Source of the DNA: Domibacillus indicus
GTDB taxonomy: Bacteria; Bacillota; Bacilli; Bacillales; Domibacillaceae
Assembly: GCF_023715895.1 (NCBI RefSeq)
Contig: NZ_JAMBOO010000003.1
Location: 248,001-312,000, forward strand
Length of the DNA stretch: 64,000 bases
Direction: 5' to 3'
Below are positions 23,610 through 32,346 of the stretch, in pieces. How positions within the stretch are numbered: the first letter of the stretch is position 1; each line of letters opens with the position of its first letter. A program made the translations under genes and the position numbers. The notes under the pieces were generated by a model. The model was not told where the DNA came from, did not search any database, and saw only the letters and a program-made list of their open reading frames with translations.

Positions 23610-24482
23610 ATGAAAAGCGGCATTAAATCCAAAAATGTATTTTTTATTTTGGTTGGCTCAGCTATTTTTTCATTTGGGCTTGTCCATTTTAACATGCAGA
23701 ACAATTTAGCGGAGGGCGGTTTTACAGGCATTACCCTGCTATTATACAATTTATTTGAAATTGATCCTTCCTACTCGAATTTACTTCTTAACATTCCCAT
23801 TTTTTTGATCGGGTGGAAACTGCTCGGCCGTGTCTCTTTTTATTATACGCTGATTGGCACCTTTAGCGTTTCCTTCTTTTTATGGATATTTCAAAACTGG
23901 CAATTTCACATCCCACTTCGGGATGACCTGTTTCTTGCCGCTCTGTTTGCAGGAGTTTTTATCGGAGTGGGCCTTGGGATTACGTTCCGGTACGGAGGCA
24001 CAACAGGAGGCGTCGATATTATTGCGCGGCTTGTACATAAATATTGGCAGATAAGCATGGGCAAAACCATGTTTTTATTTGATGCGGTCGTAATTACAGC
24101 TTCCTTTTTAACATATATCAATTACCGGGAAGCGATGTACACGCTCGTTGCCGTTTTTGTCGCAGCACGTGTCATTGACTTTATGCAGGAAGGAGCATAC
24201 GCGGCGCGCGGCGCGATGATTATCTCTTCTGCTCATGAGGAAATTGCGGACGAAATTAACAAACGAATGGATCGCGGAGTGACGATTTTAAAAGGATATG
24301 GCTCTTTCACAAAGCAGGAACGCGATGTTTTATACTGCGTGGTGGGCCGAAATGAGATCGTCCGACTGAAGAATATTATTCATGCAGTGGATCCGCACGC
24401 ATTTGTTTCGGTGACAGTTGTGCATGATGTATTGGGAGAAGGCTTTACTCTTGATGAAAACAAACAGCCGATTGAACGTTAA
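23610..24482 (+). CDS. ypjC: YitT family membrane protein YpjC
   Basis: This 290-aa integral membrane protein of the YitT family has about five to six helices in residues 8-185 (for example NVFFILVGSAIFSFG and the GGTTGGVDIIARL motif shared by the family) and a C-terminal cytoplasmic DUF2179 domain (GVTILKGYGSFTKQERDVLYCVV) of GlnB-like fold. Transport function is suspected but unproved. It is divergent from ypjD, with AAAAGGAGAACG before the ATG. Its stop codon touches the first hairpin of an unusual 200-bp block. Confidence 0.92.
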   Translation: MKSGIKSKNVFFILVGSAIFSFGLVHFNMQNNLAEGGFTGITLLLYNLFEIDPSYSNLLLNIPIFLIGWKLLGRVSFYYTLIGTFSVSFFLWIFQNWQFHIPLRDDLFLAALFAGVFIGVGLGITFRYGGTTGGVDIIARLVHKYWQISMGKTMFLFDAVVITASFLTYINYREAMYTLVAVFVAARVIDFMQEGAYAARGAMIISSAHEEIADEINKRMDRGVTILKGYGSFTKQERDVLYCVVGRNEIVRLKNIIHAVDPHAFVSVTVVHDVLGEGFTLDENKQPIER

Positions 24483-24508
24483 AAAGCACCGGGAAATTCC
24501 CGGTGCTT
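24481..24508 (-). terminator. Hairpin A: 10-bp stem with T-tract on the minus strand
   Basis: AAGCACCGGG (24484-24493) pairs perfectly with CCCGGTGCTT (24499-24508). On the minus strand it is followed by five T, so it can end transcription coming from the yugP side. On the plus strand no T-run follows. Its edge overlaps the ypjC stop codon. Confidence 0.75.
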
Positions 24509-24635
24509 CAGGCTGCCCACAAACGCCCGCTTTCGGCGTCACTTGCCAGCTGTGAATGCTCATGACCCCCAAAAAGGTCACTCCGCTTCCCAGCCGGCGG
24601 CGTTCCTGGAAAGTCAGACGTTTTCAATCAGCCTG
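24509..24635. ncRNA. Candidate structured RNA or element between ypjC and yugP
   Basis: A 7-bp closing stem, CAGGCTG (24509-24515) with CAGCCTG (24629-24635), encloses three further hairpins: ACGCC/GGCGT (24523-24539), TGACC/GGTCA (24563-24580) and CTTCCCAG/CTGGAAAG (about 24585-24612, one mismatch). No reading frame of note lies here. On the minus strand the closed domain is followed at once by terminator hairpin A, the usual layout of a small RNA or a structured 3' UTR. No clear promoter was found. This may be a non-coding RNA or a repeated element; I do not recognise it. Confidence 0.4.
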
Positions 24636-24659
24636 CTTTCTTACTTTGTCTACACTCTC

Positions 24660-24687
24660 AAAGCACCGGAAAATTCTGGTGCTTTTT
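24660..24687 (+). terminator. Hairpin B: terminator on the plus strand
   Basis: AAAGCACCGGA pairs with TCTGGTGCTTT (one G-U), loop AAAT-like, then a run of five T on the plus strand. It is a near copy of hairpin A, 170 bases away, and would end ypjC transcription. It lies just before the yugP stop codon. Confidence 0.75.
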
Positions 24688-24689
24688 GA

Positions 24690-25370
24690 TTAATCGTCGT
24701 TTTGAGCCATTCCCGTGTACATTAGTACAAGGCGAAGCAGCTCTAGAACGGCTACAGCAGCCGCTGCTACATAAGTCATGGCAGCCGCATTTAACACTTT
24801 GCGCGCCTCGCGTTCCTCATTGTTGCGAATAATGCCAGAAGCAACAATTTGGTCCATGGCCCGGTTTGATGCATTAAACTCCACCGGCAGTGTGATAACT
24901 TGAAATAGAACACCAGCAGCCATTAAAATAATCCCGAGCAGGAGCATATTCGTAGCGCTGGCAAAAATGCCAATCATAATGAAAATCCATGACATATTTG
25001 AGCTGAAATTCGCAATTGGAACAAGAGCGTGGCGGAAGCGAAGAAACGCATAGCCGACTTTGTCCTGAATAGCGTGTCCCACCTCATGAGCCGCGACAGC
25101 CGCTCCAGCAATGGAATGACCATGAAAGTTATTCGGTGACAGGTTCACTGTTTTTGTAATCGGATTGTAATGGTCACTTAAAAACCCGCGTGATTCCACT
25201 ACTTTTACATGCTGCAGACCATTATCGTCCAAAATGCGGCGTGCTGCTTCTGCACCAGTAATTCCCGTTGAAACGGCTACTTTTGAATACTTATTATACG
25301 TGCTTTTCACCTTAAATTGCGCCCAAAGCGGCAGCAAAATCAACAGGATAAAATAAATGATCCAAATCAT
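24690..25370 (-). CDS. YugP-type membrane zinc metallopeptidase
   Basis: This 226-aa membrane protein of the zinc metallopeptidase 2 (YugP) family has an N-terminal helix (WIIYFILLILLPLWAQF), the zinc motif HEVGHA (about residues 94-99) in AAVAAHEVGHAIQDKVGY, and three more hydrophobic helices near the C-terminus. It is probably a membrane-bound peptidase with unknown substrate. The ATG at 25370 follows AGAGGGAG. In B. subtilis yugP is elsewhere on the chromosome, so its presence in the ypj cluster is a local difference. Confidence 0.92.
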   Translation of the reverse strand: MIWIIYFILLILLPLWAQFKVKSTYNKYSKVAVSTGITGAEAARRILDDNGLQHVKVVESRGFLSDHYNPITKTVNLSPNNFHGHSIAGAAVAAHEVGHAIQDKVGYAFLRFRHALVPIANFSSNMSWIFIMIGIFASATNMLLLGIILMAAGVLFQVITLPVEFNASNRAMDQIVASGIIRNNEEREARKVLNAAAMTYVAAAAVAVLELLRLVLMYTGMAQNDD

Positions 25371-25443
25371 CTAACTCCCTCTACCTCCGTTGTGTTGTCG
25401 TATTTTGTCTTATCTTTATTTTAACGATTTATACCCCCGGGCG

Positions 25444-25650
25444 TCAAAGATTATGCTTGTTTTTTCGTTCTTCTTTCATGCCTTTGTACTTTTTTCTGCC
25501 TGTGTATAAGAACGCTGCCACGATAACCCCGCCCGTGAGTGCAGTGACGTGAATCAGATCTTCTTTTTTCTCAGGATTCATTTCTTCCGCTCCGCTGACT
25601 GGTACAAATATGAGAAGGAAACTCCAGATAAATGCGATAACTTTGTCCAT
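25444..25650 (-). CDS. 68-aa membrane-anchored protein, likely reduced YpjB
   Basis: The protein starts with a signal peptide (MDKVIAFIWSFLLIFVPVSGAEE), has only about a dozen polar residues, then a single helix (VTALTGGVIVAAFLYTG) and a basic tail (RKKYKGMKEERK). The sporulation protein YpjB, found in this position between ypjA and ypjC in B. subtilis, is about 260 aa with a signal peptide, a large extracellular domain and a C-terminal anchor. This gene keeps both ends and lacks the middle. The ribosome site GGGGGGATGGAG is good, so it is probably expressed. Homology is inferred from position and layout. Confidence 0.6.
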   Translation of the reverse strand: MDKVIAFIWSFLLIFVPVSGAEEMNPEKKEDLIHVTALTGGVIVAAFLYTGRKKYKGMKEERKNKHNL

Positions 25651-25716
25651 TCTCCATCCCCCCGCCCATCTGCTTTTTTCAGTATATGCGCGGAGATGAA
25701 GGAATGATGCCGTTTC

Positions 25717-26295
25717 TCACCACATTAATCGCTTTGAACGTACACACACCCACCATGTGATGAAAATAGAGAGCAGGCTGAGCCAAAATGTAAAATAACC
25801 AATTTCCTGAATGTATAAATCAAGCTGTGAATACACAGGATACTGCATAAAAACGTAATCGATCATTTCGTTATGAACAGTCCAGACCGCAGCCACAATC
25901 AGGTGAATCGGCTGGACCCGAAAAAATGGGGCATAAAGCAGCCCCTGGACAGCCATGCCCAAATGTGAGGCGACCAGCATCCAGCCAAGCCAGGAGAGAT
26001 CTCCTGTAACAAAGAGCGTCAGCCCATTCATCACAACGGCCCATATTCCGTATTTAAATAAGGTCATAACAGCGAGCGCCTGCATAAGCCCCCAGTTCCG
26101 GCCAATCAAAAGGCCGAATAAGGCGATTGTAAAAAACAAGCTCGCGGTCGGACTGTCAGGCACGAACGGAAGAAAAACAGGATCTGTCTGCTCTAACTGA
26201 GGCATGTACCATATGTATCCATAAATCGTTCCAAGTAAATTAATGATAAAAAGCACCCACATAAAGGAGCGGTTTGATAAAAGAAAAAACAGCAT
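25717..26295 (-). CDS. ypjA: YpjA family membrane protein (DUF1405)
   Basis: This 192-aa membrane protein of the DUF1405/YpjA family has five to six helices, with family segments INLLGTIYGYIWYMPQL, FIPFVPDSP-like FLPFVPDSPTASLFF and VHNEMIDYVFMQYP. The ATG at 26295 follows GGAGG by 7 bases; a start 33 bases earlier has no ribosome site. It is directly downstream of qcrC, as in B. subtilis. Its function is unknown. Confidence 0.93.
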   Translation of the reverse strand: MLFFLLSNRSFMWVLFIINLLGTIYGYIWYMPQLEQTDPVFLPFVPDSPTASLFFTIALFGLLIGRNWGLMQALAVMTLFKYGIWAVVMNGLTLFVTGDLSWLGWMLVASHLGMAVQGLLYAPFFRVQPIHLIVAAVWTVHNEMIDYVFMQYPVYSQLDLYIQEIGYFTFWLSLLSIFITWWVCVRSKRLMW

Positions 26296-26356
26296 ATATA
26301 TGCCTCCATGGAAAAAAAGACTGCCCATCGAGCCGGACAGTCCCGTTCATTTCGTT

Positions 26357-27124
26357 TTATTTTGCTTCTAGTGTAGAAATAAATTCAGACAGCTTCTTTA
26401 AGTCTTCTTCATTTCCTTTATACATTCCCGGCGGCATGGAACCTTTCCCATTTTTCGCGATATCGGCGACTTCTTCCGGTGTCAGCCCGGTGCCGACAAG
26501 AGACGGTGCCGCCGATCCTCCTGACAATGTATCACCGTGACAGTTGATACAGCCATTTTCCTGATAAATTTTAAACCCATCAGAGTTTGTGTCGATAGCG
26601 GCTTCTTCTACAATTGCCCCCTGCGCTTCCCTTGCTTTCCAGTCTACTGCATTTACAGCTTCCCAGGTTAGGAAAATGACCGCAGCGAGAGAGAGAAGCA
26701 TAAAGCCCGTTGCAAATGGGCGATCAATGGGGCGGCGCTTTGGACCGCGGTCAATAAACGGTGCCAGCATAAGCCCGCCAAAGGCAAGACCTGGAATAAC
26801 AAAAGCACCAATAATGTTGTATGGTCCGGATGCGTACGAGTATTTTAAAAGCTGGTATAAAAACAAGAAGTACCAGTCTGGCAGCGGCAGGTAGCCGGTA
26901 TCTGTCGGATCTGCAACACGCTCAAGCGGTGATGGGTGAGCGATGGTCAAGCATAAATAGCCTATTAAAAACACCGAACCGACCATCCACTCTTTCAAAA
27001 GGAAGTTCGGCCAGAAAGCCTCGGTTTTGCCTGGATATTCCGAATAATCTTTCGGAATATTCGGTTTTCGTTCAGCAGGAACCCGCGAGTCTCCGACAAA
27101 CTTCATTCCTTTTCCACGATGCAT
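26357..27124 (-). CDS. qcrC: Menaquinol:cytochrome c reductase cytochrome b/c subunit
   Basis: QcrC is the third subunit of the Bacillus bc complex, a fusion of the C-terminal part of cytochrome b (subunit IV-like, about residues 45-160, with PLPDWYFLFLYQLLK) and a membrane-bound cytochrome c domain (about 190-255) with one heme site CINCH and the distal Met in GSMPPGM. At 255 aa it is normal length. It lies at the end of qcrA-qcrB-qcrC and passes electrons to cytochrome c. Confidence 0.97.
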   Translation of the reverse strand: MHRGKGMKFVGDSRVPAERKPNIPKDYSEYPGKTEAFWPNFLLKEWMVGSVFLIGYLCLTIAHPSPLERVADPTDTGYLPLPDWYFLFLYQLLKYSYASGPYNIIGAFVIPGLAFGGLMLAPFIDRGPKRRPIDRPFATGFMLLSLAAVIFLTWEAVNAVDWKAREAQGAIVEEAAIDTNSDGFKIYQENGCINCHGDTLSGGSAAPSLVGTGLTPEEVADIAKNGKGSMPPGMYKGNEEDLKKLSEFISTLEAK

Positions 27125-27169
27125 TGCGTTCCCCTCCTTTGAATTGGACTGAAATGGGCAAGGCCGATT

Positions 27170-27844
27170 TTATAATGGACCGGAAATCCCCTGCTTGCGG
27201 ATCATGATAAAGTGGGCACCCATTAAGCCAAGCAAAGCAGCCGGCAGGAAAAAGACATGAATGGCAAAAAAGCGTGTGAGTGTTTGTGCACCGACAATAT
27301 CGGGGTGGCCGGCAAGCAGCACTTTTAATTCATGGCCGATCAGCGGCGTGGAAGCGGCAATTTCAATGCCTACCTTGGTAGCAAAAAGTGCTTTCATATC
27401 CCAGGGCAGCAGGTAACCGGTAAAACCGAGACCCAGCATCACAAAGAAAATTAAAACACCGACAATCCAGTTTAACTCACGCGGTTTTTTGTAAGCTCCC
27501 TGGAAGAAAACACGCAGTGTATGTAAAAACATCATGACAATAACAAGACTTGCACCCCAGTGATGCATGCCGCGTACAATAACGCCAAAAGCGACTTCAT
27601 TTTGAAGATAGTAAACCGATTCCCATGCATTTTTAATATCCGGCACATAGTACATGGTTAAAAACATTCCGGACAGAATTTGAATGACGGTAACAAAAAA
27701 CGTCAAGCCGCCAAAACAGTAAACAAATGCCGAGAAGTGATGAGCCGGATTCACGTGCTCAGGTACTTCATGGTCTGCAATATCGCGCCACATCGGCGTA
27801 ATATCAAGACGTTCATCCACCCAGTCATAAATTTTATTGAGCAT
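27170..27844 (-). CDS. qcrB: Menaquinol:cytochrome c reductase cytochrome b subunit
   Basis: QcrB is the 224-aa short cytochrome b6-type subunit with four membrane helices. Heme ligand histidines appear in RGMHHWGASLVIVMMFLHTLRVF and in the later FAIHVFFLPAALLGLMGAHF. Like other b6-type proteins it keeps a conserved Cys in VYCFGG. The ATG at 27844 yields the family start MLNKIYDWVDERLDITP. It lies 13 bases after qcrA. Confidence 0.97.
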   Translation of the reverse strand: MLNKIYDWVDERLDITPMWRDIADHEVPEHVNPAHHFSAFVYCFGGLTFFVTVIQILSGMFLTMYYVPDIKNAWESVYYLQNEVAFGVIVRGMHHWGASLVIVMMFLHTLRVFFQGAYKKPRELNWIVGVLIFFVMLGLGFTGYLLPWDMKALFATKVGIEIAASTPLIGHELKVLLAGHPDIVGAQTLTRFFAIHVFFLPAALLGLMGAHFIMIRKQGISGPL

Positions 27845-27857
27845 ATTGTACGCCTCC

Positions 27858-28361
27858 CTACACGATATTGTTTGCCTGTGGTTTGCCAAGCTGAAGGAGC
27901 CCGTCTTTTTCCGCAGTCGGATAGACATCAAGCGGTCTCAACGGCGGTGTATTCGGGACATTTTTTCCGTTTTTTTCATACATGCCGTTATGGCAAGGAC
28001 AGAAAAACTTGTCTTTGTGACCGCTTCCTTCCCAGCTTACCGTGCAGCCAAGATGCTTGCATATTGGAGACAATGCAACAACCTCGTTTTTATCGTTTTT
28101 GTAAACCCAGGCCGTACTTGTGACTTCCGATGTATACCATGCGTCAGTCTGCTCATAAGAAAAGTCAACGCGTACCGGTACATCTGTTAAATCAGCTACC
28201 TTTTGTTGTGTAGGATGAAAATCGCCGGCCGCTTCCCCTTTAAGCACCGGATCAACCGCAAAACGAACCATCGGCATGAGCATACCTGCCGCCATGAAAC
28301 CGCCTACACCAGTGAGAGTGTAATTCAGAAACTGACGTCTTGATACAGGTTGTTTCCCCAT
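27858..28361 (-). CDS. qcrA: Menaquinol:cytochrome c reductase Rieske iron-sulfur subunit
   Basis: QcrA is a 167-aa Rieske protein. A twin-arginine-like start (SRRQFLNYTLTGVGGFMAAG) with one membrane helix is followed by the cluster motifs CKHLGCTV (C-x-H-x2-C) and CPCHNGMY (C-x2-H). The ATG at 28361 follows GGGGGAGGG. It is first in qcrABC and has a good sigma-A promoter about 80 bases upstream. Folding before export through Tat is expected for this family. Confidence 0.97.
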   Translation of the reverse strand: MGKQPVSRRQFLNYTLTGVGGFMAAGMLMPMVRFAVDPVLKGEAAGDFHPTQQKVADLTDVPVRVDFSYEQTDAWYTSEVTSTAWVYKNDKNEVVALSPICKHLGCTVSWEGSGHKDKFFCPCHNGMYEKNGKNVPNTPPLRPLDVYPTAEKDGLLQLGKPQANNIV

Positions 28362-28440
28362 ACTTTCCCTCCCCCTTATACACTTTGCGTCGCCCGTTGT
28401 GGACTAATATATGAACATAAATATAAACTAGGACATTATT

Positions 28441-28469
28441 ATGATAATCTATACCGGATAGCAGGTCAA
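28441..28469 (-). promoter_or_regulatory. sigma-A promoter of qcrABC
   Basis: On the minus strand TTGACC (28464-28469) is followed after 17 bases by TATCAT (28441-28446), five of six matches in each element. Transcription would start near 28434, about 70 bases upstream of qcrA. A partial CcpA-like site (TGAAAACGCT, at about 28481-28490) sits just upstream but lacks the 3' end of the consensus. Confidence 0.65.
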
Positions 28470-28514
28470 TAACCTCGGGATGAAAACGCTTTTTTATTGT
28501 GAAATTTTTCTGAA

Positions 28515-28967
28515 TTATTCAATATTATCTTGCCATTTCTCTACAACCGTCTGAATAAGCTGTTTTGCCTGGTGGGAGATGAGCGAGTGCTTAACTGACT
28601 CCTCCATGTCACCAAGGGGGACAGACGGAACCAAAATGACTGAGCCGCCCAGTTCATTTTCCCTCGTACGCCACATGGAATCTGCCGTTAGAAAAAAAAC
28701 GTGCTTAAACGCTGCTGAGCGTGCTCTTTCTGACCAAAGAGCAGCGTTACCTGCCATTTCCGGTACATAAGCGTACGGCGGTGTTACAACGATCCTTCCT
28801 TTAAACTGACGTTCAAGAAAATCAGCCAGCAGTCCAATAAATTCATATTGCTCAGCTGACTGCCTGAACCCTGTTCCAAAATCCAGCGGAACAAGCGGTA
28901 TAAGAACCGTATCAATATAGTTTTTTTGCTGCTCAACGAGTGCAGCATCTTTCCCATTCCAATTCAT
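28515..28967 (-). CDS. ypiF: YpiF family protein (DUF2487)
   Basis: This 150-aa protein is of the DUF2487/YpiF family with YIDTVLIPLVPLDFG, GRIVVTPPYAYVPE, KHVFFLTADSMWR and ILVPSVPLGDMEESVKHS. The ATG at 28967 follows AGAGGGTG; a longer frame to 29078 would overlap ypiB and is rejected. It lies between ypiB and qcrA as in B. subtilis. No biochemical role is established. Confidence 0.9.
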   Translation of the reverse strand: MNWNGKDAALVEQQKNYIDTVLIPLVPLDFGTGFRQSAEQYEFIGLLADFLERQFKGRIVVTPPYAYVPEMAGNAALWSERARSAAFKHVFFLTADSMWRTRENELGGSVILVPSVPLGDMEESVKHSLISHQAKQLIQTVVEKWQDNIE

Positions 28968-29040
28968 TTTATCACCCTCTTTTATCATATAGCGCTTTTC
29001 TTCCGGTTGTAAATACAAGGCTATGAAAAAACGCATCCGG

Positions 29041-29607
29041 TCAGCAGTCGGATGCGTTTGTATGTTCCAATAATTCATTGAGCTGGTCGGTCAGCCGGAA
29101 AAAGGTTTCTTTGTCTCCACGGTCGAGCGCCTCGTCAATCTGTTCTTTTAAGCGGTCGCGCTGAAAATCATACACGCTCCATTTTAAAAATTGCTCGGCC
29201 AGCTCTTTTTCTTTTTCCGTCAGCCGAACCCGTTTTGGCATAAACGGATTTTCGACCCGTACAGCCGCATATTGATGCGACAAGTGGGCATCTTTGAATT
29301 TTAATTCGATAAAGATATCTTCATCTTTATTTAAACGAATATCATGAAAAGACTTTTCTGCATCTGTTGTCATAATGTTGTCTTTAAAAAAGCGAAAAGG
29401 TGCGCTGTCCACACAATGAGATGACATAATCATGCCTCTTGGACAGTACTGGGCGTCATCCACAAAATGCACATGTTCCATAAGCTGGTCATGGCTCATT
29501 AAATAGTTTAAAATCCAGACAGATTCTCTGCGCTTTAGCTGATAATGATTTAAAAACCAGCGGATAAAATCCTTTTTCTCATGAACGGAAACCGGAGCAG
29601 TCATCAT
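29041..29607 (-). CDS. ypiB: ReoY/YpiB family protein (UPF0302)
   Basis: YpiB is the Bacillus homologue of Listeria ReoY, a factor needed with ReoM and ClpCP for degradation of MurA, so it tunes peptidoglycan precursor supply. The protein (about 188 aa) shows the UPF0302 pattern: [49 protein letters not shown] and a C-terminal [24 protein letters not shown]. Three consecutive ATGs follow AGAGGAGTG; I use the middle one. The downstream ypiF starts 73 bases later. Role here is inferred from the family. Confidence 0.9.
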   Translation of the reverse strand: MMTAPVSVHEKKDFIRWFLNHYQLKRRESVWILNYLMSHDQLMEHVHFVDDAQYCPRGMIMSSHCVDSAPFRFFKDNIMTTDAEKSFHDIRLNKDEDIFIELKFKDAHLSHQYAAVRVENPFMPKRVRLTEKEKELAEQFLKWSVYDFQRDRLKEQIDEALDRGDKETFFRLTDQLNELLEHTNASDC

Positions 29608-29626
29608 CATCACTCCTCTGCCTTTT

Positions 29627-30895
29627 TTAATAGGTATCTGTATTTAAGCGTTCTACAAGTTCTGACCATTCGTCATTAAGCGGCTCTTCTTTCATTAACT
29701 TTTGGAAAATAGAAAGCGCCTGCTGGCGATGTCCGTCCTCAAGCAAGAAATAGCCGTACTCGGCCAGAAACTCTGTATTTTCATTTAAAATCGGATAAAG
29801 GTATTCATATAGTTCTGCCGCTTCTTTGTACTCCTCCAGCCGCTCTGCAGCTCTGGCTGCGTCCCACAGCAGCAAAGGCTCTGCACTGCCCGCTTCGCGG
29901 AAGACCGAAGCAATTTCAAGCACTCCTTCGTATTCTTCCTTTTTCATCAGCAATGCATTCAGTGCCAGGGCAGCCTCTGTATATTCTGGATCCAGGGCAA
30001 GGGACTCACGAAAATGAGCCTCCCCTTCTTCTTCAAGGCCCCGTTTTAAAGCCAGCTTTCCTGCAAGCAAAAACAATTCTTTTTGATACGCATCCCGCGC
30101 AATTCCAGAACGGGCCGCTTCAAGAGCCGCTTCTAAATCTTCTTCCATTTCATGCGCGCGTGCTAAGTACAAGTAAACAGAATGATAATCAGGGTCAAGC
30201 TCTGCTGCTTCTGTTAACTTCGCTGCGGCCGTTTTGTATTGGCCTGCTTGAAAAGCAGTAAAACCATACATAAACAGGGTATCAATATCTATTTTATCAT
30301 CAAGGGCCTTCTCGAAGTGAGGCAGGCTTTCTTCAAAAGCACCGCCGGCACTGTATGCTTCTGCCAGGCGCTTTTGAATCGAAATGCCGGCAATCTCCTC
30401 CATGCCCGCTTCTTCAAGTTCCTTGTACTGCCGGATGGCTTCTAAAAACTTGCCTTCTTCTAAATACAGCTCCCCAAGTGCAAGCTTAATAACAGGCTCG
30501 TCCGGTTCTGCCTGTTGTGCCTGCAGGAGCTTTTGCTCGCTGACTTCATACAGACCCTGCATTTGATATAAATCGGCCAGCACGAGCAGTGATCGCGTAT
30601 AAAACGGGTCACTATCATCAATCTCGTCTAAAATAAGCATCGCTTCTTCTTCACGGTCAAGTTCTACAAGCGTCTCTGCCAAAAGCAGCGACAGCTCTCC
30701 TTCTCCCGGAAAAGAACGCAGCAGCTCTTCAAACAGCTGCCTTGCTTCATCTAAAAAGCCAAGCTGGAGCAGCTGCTCCCCCAGCATAAATTGTTCTTCT
30801 GCATCACTAGAGGCGAGCACCTTTTCATATAGGGCAGATGCACCTGCCATATCTCCCTTTTCCAGGTGTGCGATCATATTTTCCGCATTGTTCAT
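29627..30895 (-). CDS. ypiA: TPR-repeat protein YpiA
   Basis: This 422-aa protein is built almost wholly of tetratricopeptide-like helical pairs (for example [30 protein letters not shown], split over many units, through [15 protein letters not shown]). It lacks a signal peptide or membrane helix and is strongly acidic. It matches YpiA by length and by its place just upstream of ypiB in the same operon, downstream of aroE. TPR proteins act as scaffolds; the partner is not known from the sequence. Confidence 0.9.
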   Translation of the reverse strand: MNNAENMIAHLEKGDMAGASALYEKVLASSDAEEQFMLGEQLLQLGFLDEARQLFEELLRSFPGEGELSLLLAETLVELDREEEAMLILDEIDDSDPFYTRSLLVLADLYQMQGLYEVSEQKLLQAQQAEPDEPVIKLALGELYLEEGKFLEAIRQYKELEEAGMEEIAGISIQKRLAEAYSAGGAFEESLPHFEKALDDKIDIDTLFMYGFTAFQAGQYKTAAAKLTEAAELDPDYHSVYLYLARAHEMEEDLEAALEAARSGIARDAYQKELFLLAGKLALKRGLEEEGEAHFRESLALDPEYTEAALALNALLMKKEEYEGVLEIASVFREAGSAEPLLLWDAARAAERLEEYKEAAELYEYLYPILNENTEFLAEYGYFLLEDGHRQQALSIFQKLMKEEPLNDEWSELVERLNTDTY

Positions 30896-31027
30896 GTTTA
30901 CCGCCTCTTCTTTCTCCGTCTTCGTTTCTTAATTCCTTATTTTAATCAAAGATGGTCAATCGGGCAACTTTTTGGCTTGTACTTCATGTATTCTACTTTG
31001 ACCGCTATATTCCTTCTTTCCAAAACA

Positions 31028-31052
31028 GAAAAACGCCCTCATAAAGAGGACG
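31028..31052 (-). terminator. Terminator at the end of the aro operon
   Basis: On the minus strand CGTCCTC (31046-31052) pairs with GAGGGCG (31034-31040, one G-U), then TTTTTC. The aroE stop codon lies in the loop, so termination is immediate. Confidence 0.8.
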
Positions 31053-32331
31053 CTCCTTTAACCAGTGTATTCAAATGATCGAAAAATTCAGGATATGAAA
31101 CGGCAATGGCTTCATGATTCTCAAGTTCTACAGCACCATCTGTCAGCAGAGAGGCGATCGCCATAACCATACCGATTCGATGATCTCCGTGTGAAGAAAC
31201 GGATCCGCCGTGAAGCGAAGACTTTCCGCGAATAATCATTCCATCATCGGTTGCTTCAATGTCTGCTCCCAGCTTTTTCAGCTCATTTACAACGGTGTCA
31301 ATACGGTTTGTTTCTTTCACTTTTAATTCTTCCGCATCGCGAATCACCGTTTCGCCTTCCGCCTGCGTCGCAAGCAGGGCAATAATTGGAATTTCATCAA
31401 TCAGCCGCGGAATAATAGAGCCGCCGATTTCGATTCCTTTTAATTGAGATGTTCTCACGGTAATGGTGCCCATTTCTTCACCTGATTCCGTCGTTTTCTC
31501 AATCGTTATATCTGCACCCATTTGCTTCATTACATCAATGATTCCCGTTCTTGTTTCGTTCAAGCCGGTATTTTCGAGCACGACTTCGCTATTCGGCGTA
31601 ATAGCTGCTGCTACCATAAAAAAGGCAGCTGATGAAATATCTCCCGGTACATACACATCTGTTCCTTGGAATGTCTGGCCGCCATGAACGATAATCCGGT
31701 CACCCTCCCGGCGGATCTGGCCGCCAAACTGCTCGATCATTTTTTCAGTATGATCGCGCGTTGCTTCCGGTTCAATGATAACCGATTCTCCATCTGCCTG
31801 GAGCGCTGCAAAGATAACGGCTGATTTTACCTGTGCACTCGCAACTGGCAGGCGGTACTCGGTTGTATTCAACTTACGGCCGCGAATGGAAAGCGGCGTG
31901 AAACGCCCATTGTCGCGTCCGGCGATATCCGCACCCATGTTTGCAAGAGGCACTGTTACCCGGTCCATTGGACGTTTGCCGATCGATTCATCCCCAATCA
32001 TCACAGAATGGAATGGGCGTCCGGCTAAAATACCAAGCATTAACCGTGTGGTTGTCCCCGAATTTCCTGTATCTAGGATGGCAGACGGCTCTTGCAGCCC
32101 TTCCCACCCTTTTCCGTGGACAATGATTTCTTCATCTGTTTCCTCAATTTGTACGCCAAGCTTGCGGAAGCAGTCAATCGTGCTTAAGCAATCTTCCCCT
32201 TTTAAAAAGTGGCGGACTGTTGTTCTTCCTTCTGCGAGCGCTCCGAACATAATGGAACGGTGAGAAATAGACTTGTCACCCGGCACTTCTATACGCCCGC
32301 CAAGAGACGGATTAGTAAACGTCAGTTTCAT
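31039..32331 (-). CDS. aroE: 3-phosphoshikimate 1-carboxyvinyltransferase (EPSP synthase), class II-like
   Basis: EPSP synthase (named aroE in B. subtilis, aroA elsewhere) joins shikimate-3-phosphate and PEP. The 430-aa protein has [60 protein letters not shown] and HGDHRIGM. The GDKS, SAQVK and RDHTE forms are those listed for class II enzymes, which are often glyphosate-tolerant. It ends the aroF-aroB-aroH-hisC-tyrA-aroE block, 16 bases after tyrA. Confidence 0.96.
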   Translation of the reverse strand: MKLTFTNPSLGGRIEVPGDKSISHRSIMFGALAEGRTTVRHFLKGEDCLSTIDCFRKLGVQIEETDEEIIVHGKGWEGLQEPSAILDTGNSGTTTRLMLGILAGRPFHSVMIGDESIGKRPMDRVTVPLANMGADIAGRDNGRFTPLSIRGRKLNTTEYRLPVASAQVKSAVIFAALQADGESVIIEPEATRDHTEKMIEQFGGQIRREGDRIIVHGGQTFQGTDVYVPGDISSAAFFMVAAAITPNSEVVLENTGLNETRTGIIDVMKQMGADITIEKTTESGEEMGTITVRTSQLKGIEIGGSIIPRLIDEIPIIALLATQAEGETVIRDAEELKVKETNRIDTVVNELKKLGADIEATDDGMIIRGKSSLHGGSVSSHGDHRIGMVMAIASLLTDGAVELENHEAIAVSYPEFFDHLNTLVKGASSL

Positions 32332-32346
32332 GTTTTGTACCCTCTC

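Noticed and set aside
28478-28492. CcpA cre site upstream of qcrABC (TGAAAACGCTTTTT)
   Set aside because: The left half fits TGNAANCGNT but the conserved CA at the right end is missing, so evidence is too weak to list as a site.
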